This document shows positions 5,588 through 9,211 of a DNA stretch of 9,211 nt, in pieces (position 1 is the first letter of the stretch; each line of letters starts with the position of its first letter). A program made the position numbers and the translations under genes. The notes beneath the pieces are model-generated. The model worked only from the letters and a program-made list of their open reading frames with translations, was not told the origin of the DNA and did no database searches. This DNA is from an uncultured Clostridia bacterium (GTDB lineage: Bacteria > Bacillota > Clostridia > Oscillospirales > Acutalibacteraceae), in the NCBI GenBank assembly GCA_947165615.1, contig CAMVBD010000029.1:1-9211 (forward strand), in the 5' to 3' direction.

Positions 5588-5814
5588 TTGCAGGGGCCGA
5601 CGTCCCCGACGCCCCGCTCCTCGGTCGCTGCATTACATTTGTAGGGGCCGACGCCCACGACGCCCCGCGTGGGACGTGTTCCCTGCATTGCAGGACGTCC
5701 GGACGACGAGCATTGTAGGGGGCGGCGTCCTCGACGCCCCACGTGGGACGAGTTCCCGGCATTGCAGAACGTCCGGACGACGAGCATTGTAGGGGGCGGC
5801 GTCCCCGACGCCCC
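5588..5814. repeat. Array of four 28-bp GC-rich repeats, partly in 74-bp tandem units
   Basis: Four 28-bp copies with the pattern TTGYAGGGG...GACGCCCC lie at 5588-5615, 5639-5666, 5713-5740 and 5787-5814. The last three start exactly 74 bases apart. The full 74-bp units 5639-5712 and 5713-5786 differ at about eight positions by eye. Each unit contains a GGGA/TCCC hairpin and the palindrome GTCCGGAC; the core in the last copy is GGCGTC-CCC-GACGCC (5798-5812). Confidence 0.85.
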
Positions 5815-5853
5815 GTCCCAAATTCCCAAATGGGAGGGCAAATCCCAACGAGA

Positions 5854-5868
5854 CGGCACGGTGTGCCG
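5854..5868. repeat. Perfect stem-triloop palindrome
   Basis: CGGCAC (5854-5859) pairs with GTGCCG (5863-5868) around GGT. It sits between the tandem array and the phosphatase gene and lacks a T-run. Confidence 0.5.
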
Positions 5869-5943
5869 TGCTACCATTGTAATATCCGCCCGTCCCGTAT
5901 AACAGAACGTTATTTTAATGCGCGCACCGGCGCGCCACCGAAA

Positions 5944-5971
5944 TTTTGTATTTTGTATTTTGTATTTTGCA
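5944..5971. repeat. Heptamer tandem repeat (TTTTGTA)4
   Basis: Four head-to-tail heptamers run from 5944 to 5971, three TTTTGTA and one TTTTGCA, then seven T. On the minus strand this is a CAAAATA array starting six bases after the phosphatase stop codon. Confidence 0.85.
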
Positions 5972-5976
5972 TTTTT

Positions 5977-6651
5977 TTACGAGTCTCTCGGGTCCGCGCC
6001 GAGCAGGAGCTCCACTTGGCGCAGTACGTCCGCGGGGCGGTCGGCAAAACGGGTGGCGCCGTGCGCCCGCAAAAACGCGCGGTCGCGGAAGCCCCAGGTT
6101 ACGGCGATGCAGGGCAGGCCGCTGTTTTTTGCGGTCATGAGGTCGACGTCCGAGTCGCCGACGTAAACGGCCTCCTCTTTTGCGGCGCCGAGAGCGGACA
6201 GGGCGGCGTAAACCATGTCGGGCGCGGGCTTTCTGGGCACGCCGTCTTTGACGCCGAGGGCGTAATCAAAGCCGCCCTTAAAGTACCGTTCGACGAGTTC
6301 CTGCACCGCGTAGTCGGATTTGTTGGAGACGACCGCCGTTTTGACGCCCGCCTGCCGTAAAGACGACAGCAGCGTGTTGATCCCGGGGTAAGCGCGGGTC
6401 CTGTCGGCGCAGTGGTCCTTGTAGTAGTCGTTAAAATCGGCAAAGACGGCGTCGACCGTGCCTTTGTCCGACCCTTCCGGCACGGCAAGTTCCACGAGCC
6501 TGCGGATGCCGTTGCCGACAAAGCGGCGCACCTCATCAAGACTGCGCTTTGGCAGTCCGTTTTTTGTCAGCGACACGTTTGTCGCGGCATGGAGGTCGGA
6601 CAGCGTGTCGAGCACCGTGCCGTCCATATCGAATATAACAGATTTCAGCAT
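5977..6651 (-). CDS. gph: HAD-family phosphatase, phosphoglycolate phosphatase-like
   Basis: This 224-residue cytoplasmic hydrolase is of the HAD superfamily subclass IA, which removes phosphate from small molecules such as 2-phosphoglycolate. All signature motifs are present: DMDGT at 8-12 (nucleophile D8, acid D10), S109 in AVVSN, K141 in RKPAP, and GDSDVD (165-170) for magnesium binding. A helical cap lies between about residues 15 and 85. The start at 6651 is favoured over an upstream in-frame ATG at 6747, because HAD proteins begin just before DxDGT, AAAGGAA lies four bases upstream, and the longer form would read through a terminator hairpin. The gene follows khpA but is separated by that terminator (6669-6690), and no own promoter is visible, so it may depend on read-through. 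The true substrate is uncertain because this subfamily is broad. Confidence 0.87.
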   Translation of the reverse strand: MLKSVIFDMDGTVLDTLSDLHAATNVSLTKNGLPKRSLDEVRRFVGNGIRRLVELAVPEGSDKGTVDAVFADFNDYYKDHCADRTRAYPGINTLLSSLRQAGVKTAVVSNKSDYAVQELVERYFKGGFDYALGVKDGVPRKPAPDMVYAALSALGAAKEEAVYVGDSDVDLMTAKNSGLPCIAVTWGFRDRAFLRAHGATRFADRPADVLRQVELLLGADPRDS

Positions 6652-6668
6652 ACGTTCCTTTCGGGTTG

Positions 6669-6690
6669 AAAAAAGCTGCCTTTCGGCAGC
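6669..6690 (-). terminator. Intrinsic terminator between khpA and the phosphatase gene
   Basis: On the minus strand a 6-bp stem GCTGCC/GGCAGC closes a GAAA tetraloop and is followed by six T (complement of A6669-6674). It lies 8 bases after the khpA stop and 18 bases before the phosphatase start. It probably ends most of the ribosomal operon transcript. Confidence 0.85.
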
Positions 6691-6697
6691 CTTTTTC

Positions 6698-6931
6698 TCA
6701 GTCGATTTCGACCTGGATCTTTTCGTTGTTGCGGTTGCCGGCGGCACGCATGACGACGCGGATCGCCTTGGCGATGTGTCCCTGCTTGCCGATCACTCTG
6801 CCGATGTCGTTTTCGGCGACGTGAAGATGGTAGACGATAACGCCCTCTTCGTCGGGCTCATCGACGGTCACGCTCACGTTTTCGGGGTCGTTGACGAGCC
6901 CCTTCGCAAGACCGATCAGTAATTCTTCCAT
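6698..6931 (-). CDS. khpA: KH-domain RNA-binding protein KhpA
   Basis: This 77-residue protein is essentially one KH domain, as in KhpA (YlqC), an RNA-binding protein that pairs with KhpB in Firmicutes and affects cell division and envelope growth through RNA. VIGKQGHIAKAI (47-58) contains the GxxG loop G48-K-Q-G51 that grips RNA. Length and position after rpsP match the family. The ribosome binding site AGAGGAG is seven bases upstream. The gap from rpsP is 16 bases, so the two are cotranscribed. Confidence 0.93.
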   Translation of the reverse strand: MEELLIGLAKGLVNDPENVSVTVDEPDEEGVIVYHLHVAENDIGRVIGKQGHIAKAIRVVMRAAGNRNNEKIQVEID

Positions 6932-6947
6932 CGCGGGCTCCTCTGAC

Positions 6948-7190
6948 TCAGTCCAGGACGCCGTTCTTCTTCAGAAGAACCTTGACGGTATCGGTGGGCT
7001 GGGCGCCGTTCTTCAGCCATTCCTTGACCTTGTCGCCGTCGACCTTGACGGTGGCGGGCTCGGTCATGGGATCATAAAAACCGAGTTCCTCGATGAATCT
7101 GCCGTCGCGGGGATAACGGGAATCCGCAACAACAATGCGATAGAAGGGTGCCTTTTTCGCGCCCATGCGGCGCAGACGGATCTTAACCAT
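6948..7190 (-). CDS. rpsP: 30S ribosomal protein S16
   Basis: This 80-residue protein has the S16 pattern: [20 protein letters not shown] at the N-terminus, then [19 protein letters not shown] (23-41) and a lysine-rich C-terminus. S16 binds 16S rRNA early in small-subunit assembly. GGAGG lies nine bases before ATG. It follows ffh with a 68-base gap that holds a hairpin at 7231-7250, and the same order is common in Firmicutes. Confidence 0.97.
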   Translation of the reverse strand: MVKIRLRRMGAKKAPFYRIVVADSRYPRDGRFIEELGFYDPMTEPATVKVDGDKVKEWLKNGAQPTDTVKVLLKKNGVLD

Positions 7191-7230
7191 AATAAAATTC
7201 CTCCAAAAATAATTTTTGATTTTTATATCG

Positions 7231-7250
7231 CAAAATACCTGTGTATTTTG
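7231..7250. repeat. AT-rich hairpin between ffh and rpsP
   Basis: CAAAATAC (7231-7238) pairs with GTATTTTG (7243-7250) over 8 bp around CTGT. No T-run follows on the minus strand, so termination is unlikely. It may mark an RNA processing or stability point between the two cistrons. Confidence 0.5.
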
Positions 7251-7258
7251 AGAATTGC

Positions 7259-8635
7259 TTACATACGGCCCGTAGGCATGCCGGGCATGCCGCCGGGCAT
7301 GCCGCCCATGTTCGGCATCATGCGGCGCATTTTCTTTTTGCCGCCCTTGCTGCCGCCGAACTGCTTGAACATTTTCTGCATGTCCTTATATTGCTTCAGA
7401 AGACGGTTGACGTCCTCCACTTGCATGCCGCAGCCGGAGGCAATGCGGCGCTTGCGGGACGGGTTGATGATGTCGGGCTTTTCGCGCTCCTTGGGCGTCA
7501 TGGACAAAATGATCGCCTTGGTGCGGTCAAACTGCCGCTCGTCGATGTCCACGTCCTTGATTTTTTTGCCGACGCCCGGGATCATGGACAACAGGTCCTT
7601 GATGGAGCCCATTTTGCGCATTTCCTCAAGCTGATACAATAGATCGTTGAGGTCAAACTTGTTGGCGCGGAGTTTCTTTTCGAGTTCCTCCGCCTTTTTT
7701 TCGTCCAACGTCTGCTCCGCCTTTTCGATGAGGGACAATACGTCTCCCATACCGAGGATGCGCGACGCCATGCGGTCGGGGTGGAAGGTGTCGAGGTCGT
7801 CCAGTTTTTCGCCGATACCGACGAATTTGATGGGCTTGCCGGTCACGGCGCGGGCGGACAGGGCCGCGCCGCCGCGGGTGTCGCCGTCGAGTTTTGTCAG
7901 CACCAGACCGTCGATGCCCAGCGCCTCGTTGAAGGTGGACGCGACGTTGACGGCGTCCTGGCCGAGCATGGAGTCCACGACGAGCAAAATCTCGTGCGGG
8001 TGGACGGCGGCCTTGATGTTTTTGAGCTCCTGCATGAGCTCCTGGTCGATATGGAGACGGCCGGCGGTGTCGAGGAACACGTAGTCGTAGCCCTGATCCT
8101 TTGCAAGTTTGATGGCCTCTTCGGCGATGGTCACGGGATTTGTGACGCCCATTTCAAAGACCGGCACGCCTGCCTGTTCGCCGACGACCTGCAGCTGCTT
8201 GATGGCGGCGGGACGGTAGATGTCGCACGCGACCAGCAGCGGGCGGTGTCCCCTGCCCTTGAGCCACTTGGCGATTTTGGCGGAGTGCGTGGTCTTACCG
8301 GAGCCCTGCAGCCCGCACATCATGACGACGGTCGGGGGATGGGGCGCGACGTTGAGCCTTGCCGCGGTGCCGCCCATGAGGGCCGTTAATTCCTCGTTGA
8401 CGATCTTGATGACCATCTGCGCGGGGGTCAGGCTTTCGGACACCTTGGCGCCGATGGCCTTTTCGGTCACGCGGTTGGTAAAGTCCTTGGCGACCTTGTA
8501 GCTGACGTCGGCTTCGAGCAGCGCGAGACGCACCTCGCGCATGGCCTCCTTGACGTCGGCCTCGGTCAGAGAGCCCTTGCTTTTCAGCCGCTTGAACGCG
8601 GCGTCCAGTTTATCGGAAAGTCCTTCAAATGCCAT
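7259..8635 (-). CDS. ffh: Signal recognition particle protein Ffh
   Basis: This 458-residue GTPase is the protein part of the signal recognition particle. It binds signal peptides on the ribosome and, with the SRP RNA and FtsY, delivers membrane proteins to the translocon. The N domain is residues 1 to about 90. The G domain has GLQGSGKT (108-115, P-loop), DIYRPAA (138-144), DTAGR (189-193), [10 protein letters not shown] (247-256) and ILGMGD (293-298). The M domain (about 300-430) carries [10 protein letters not shown] (394-403), which contacts the SRP RNA. The C-terminus is rich in Met and Gly ([12 protein letters not shown]), as usual for the family. AAAGGAG sits six to seven bases before ATG. 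It follows ylxM by 18 bases in one operon. Confidence 0.98.
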   Translation of the reverse strand: MAFEGLSDKLDAAFKRLKSKGSLTEADVKEAMREVRLALLEADVSYKVAKDFTNRVTEKAIGAKVSESLTPAQMVIKIVNEELTALMGGTAARLNVAPHPPTVVMMCGLQGSGKTTHSAKIAKWLKGRGHRPLLVACDIYRPAAIKQLQVVGEQAGVPVFEMGVTNPVTIAEEAIKLAKDQGYDYVFLDTAGRLHIDQELMQELKNIKAAVHPHEILLVVDSMLGQDAVNVASTFNEALGIDGLVLTKLDGDTRGGAALSARAVTGKPIKFVGIGEKLDDLDTFHPDRMASRILGMGDVLSLIEKAEQTLDEKKAEELEKKLRANKFDLNDLLYQLEEMRKMGSIKDLLSMIPGVGKKIKDVDIDERQFDRTKAIILSMTPKEREKPDIINPSRKRRIASGCGMQVEDVNRLLKQYKDMQKMFKQFGGSKGGKKKMRRMMPNMGGMPGGMPGMPTGRM

Positions 8636-8653
8636 GTCGGGCTCCTTTCTCGG

Positions 8654-9019
8654 TTAGTCTTCGGACAGAGAAAGCGCAATGCTCTTGATGCGCACGGTCA
8701 GGTCGCTAATCTCACGCGAAAGGCCCGTTTTGCGGTTTTCGGCGCTGATGCGGCTGGCGCAGTCGATGATCTCGGCAAGGCCCTTTTCCACCTCTTTGAA
8801 GCGGCGGACAAGCCCCAGGCGCTCTTCCATTTCGATGAGCTGGCATTCGGCGCGCTTGATGGCGTCCCGGACGCCCTGCCGGGTAATGCCGACGTTTGCG
8901 GCGATCTCGGACAGCGACAGATCCTGATTATAGTAAAAATCCAAAAACTCACGCTGCTTGGCCGTGAGCATGTCTCCGTAAAAATCCAGAAGCACCGTGA
9001 TCTCAAGATTTTTCGCCAT
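8654..9019 (-). CDS. ylxM: YlxM-family helix-turn-helix protein (UPF0122)
   Basis: This 121-residue protein matches YlxM: LLDFYGDMLTAKQREFLDFYYNQDLSLSEIA at the start, then a sigma-70 region 4-like helix-turn-helix (about 33-58, NVGITRQGVRDAIKRAE) and a coiled C-terminal helix. YlxM is nearly always encoded just before ffh or ftsY and is thought to influence SRP assembly or expression. AAAGGGG lies eight bases before ATG. It is the first gene after the promoter at 9074-9102. Confidence 0.93.
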   Translation of the reverse strand: MAKNLEITVLLDFYGDMLTAKQREFLDFYYNQDLSLSEIAANVGITRQGVRDAIKRAECQLIEMEERLGLVRRFKEVEKGLAEIIDCASRISAENRKTGLSREISDLTVRIKSIALSLSED

Positions 9020-9046
9020 GAAAACCGCCCCTTTCTCCGTACTGGT

Positions 9047-9065
9047 GTAAAGATTTATTCTTTAC
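9047..9065 (-). promoter_or_regulatory. Perfect inverted repeat at the operon transcription start
   Basis: GTAAAGA (9047-9053) and TCTTTAC (9059-9065) form a 7-bp inverted repeat around TTTAT. The promoter predicts a start near 9065-9069, so the repeat covers the first bases of the mRNA. It could act as a 5' stabilising stem or an operator. Confidence 0.55.
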
Positions 9066-9073
9066 AGGCAAAG

Positions 9074-9102
9074 AGTATAGCATAAGGGGGCGCGTTTGTC
9101 AA
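9074..9102 (-). promoter_or_regulatory. Sigma-A promoter of the ylxM-ffh-rpsP-khpA operon
   Basis: On the minus strand TTGACA (9097-9102) and TATACT (9074-9079) are separated by 17 bases (9080-9096). The -35 is perfect and the -10 has one mismatch. It lies 55 bases upstream of ylxM. Confidence 0.88.
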
Positions 9103-9119
9103 GAGGGAATTTTTAAATG

Positions 9120-9154
9120 ATGTGGGGTGTTGGATGTGGGGTGTTGGATGTCGG
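9120..9154. repeat. 14-bp tandem repeat
   Basis: ATGTGGGGTGTTGG occurs twice head to tail (9120-9133, 9134-9147), followed by a partial copy ATGTCGG (9148-9154). It lies just upstream of the ylxM operon promoter. Confidence 0.8.
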
Positions 9155-9161
9155 TGGCGGC

Positions 9162-9202
9162 GCGGCGCGCCGCATTTTATAATGGGTACGGGCGGAGCCC
9201 GT
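9162..9202. repeat. Two palindromes at the right edge
   Basis: GCGGCGCGCCGC (9162-9173) is a perfect 12-bp palindrome. ACGGGC (9188-9193) pairs with GCCCGT (9197-9202) around GGA. No gene is visible from 9103 to the window end. Confidence 0.6.
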
Positions 9203-9211
9203 CCTTCATCC

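Larger units (their letters stand above)
5445..5976. other. Intergenic region with terminator, palindromes and repeat arrays
   Basis: No gene is supported in these roughly 530 bases. In order they hold the terminator 5493-5514, the palindrome 5527-5542, a tandem GGATTTCAGA pair (5543-5552, 5554-5563), the 28-bp/74-bp repeat array 5588-5814, hairpins TCCC/GGGA (5824-5835) and CGGCAC/GTGCCG (5854-5868), and the heptamer array 5944-5971. Open frames with Arg/Pro-rich products here are translations of the array. Confidence 0.65.

Noticed and set aside
5588..5814. CRISPR-like regularly spaced repeats
   Set aside because: The sequences between cores are themselves repeated, spacing is 51 then 74 bases, and no cas genes are present. 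It is a tandem repeat.
5577..5877. Several Arg/Pro-rich open frames on both strands
   Set aside because: They translate the 28-bp/74-bp repeat array in different frames and have no ribosome binding sites.
6652..6747. N-terminal extension of the HAD phosphatase
   Set aside because: It would encode a terminator hairpin and overlap khpA. HAD proteins start a few residues before DxDGT, as with the ATG at 6651.
5247..9171. Repeated GGCGCGCC octamers (5247, 5929, 9164)
   Set aside because: Another copy occurs inside a gene near 2630, and the octamer is not surprising in DNA this rich in G and C.

Overview
The window reads as a chromosomal segment of a high-GC member of the Firmicutes, most likely a gut-type clostridium. 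The grounds are the gene order ylxM-ffh-rpsP-khpA, AGGAGG-type ribosome binding sites before almost every gene, and near-consensus TTGACA/TATAAT promoters. The GC-rich palindromic and tandem repeats between genes also resemble what I recall from gut Clostridia. The species cannot be told from the sequence alone. Genes are GC-rich, and the main AT-rich stretch is the promoter region around 5285-5560.

Left part, plus strand (1-4607). A CCA-adding tRNA nucleotidyltransferase gene (cca) is broken by a frameshift near 533. The lesion is best explained by a short deletion of about 26 bp, and the gene ends at a good terminator. Next comes a tight operon of three genes with overlapping ends: an ECF-type sigma factor, a single-pass membrane protein that is probably its anti-sigma or sensor partner, and a DUF2079 polytopic membrane protein with a GT-C-like layout. 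The overlaps point to translational coupling, so the membrane protein is probably made together with the sigma/anti-sigma pair.

Middle (4608-5976). Two long intergenic regions flank one small gene of 43 codons on the minus strand. That gene has a near-perfect sigma-A promoter, a structured leader and a cluster of TTGCACAA motifs upstream. The intergenic DNA is dense in repeats: nested inverted repeats, a 74-bp tandem array with a 28-bp core, a heptamer array, stem-triloop hairpins and two-way terminators.

Right part, minus strand (5977-9102). This is a housekeeping operon for the signal recognition particle and the ribosome. It starts at a strong promoter (9074-9102) with a hairpin at the predicted 5' end of the RNA, then runs ylxM, ffh, rpsP, khpA. 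A terminator separates these from a HAD-family phosphatase gene. The rimM-trmD-rplS genes that usually follow rpsP-khpA are not here.

I see no CRISPR array, transposase, tRNA or rRNA. The most unusual items are the repeat-rich middle region, the unrecognised 43-residue protein with its promoter architecture, the ECF/DUF2079 operon, and the damaged cca gene.
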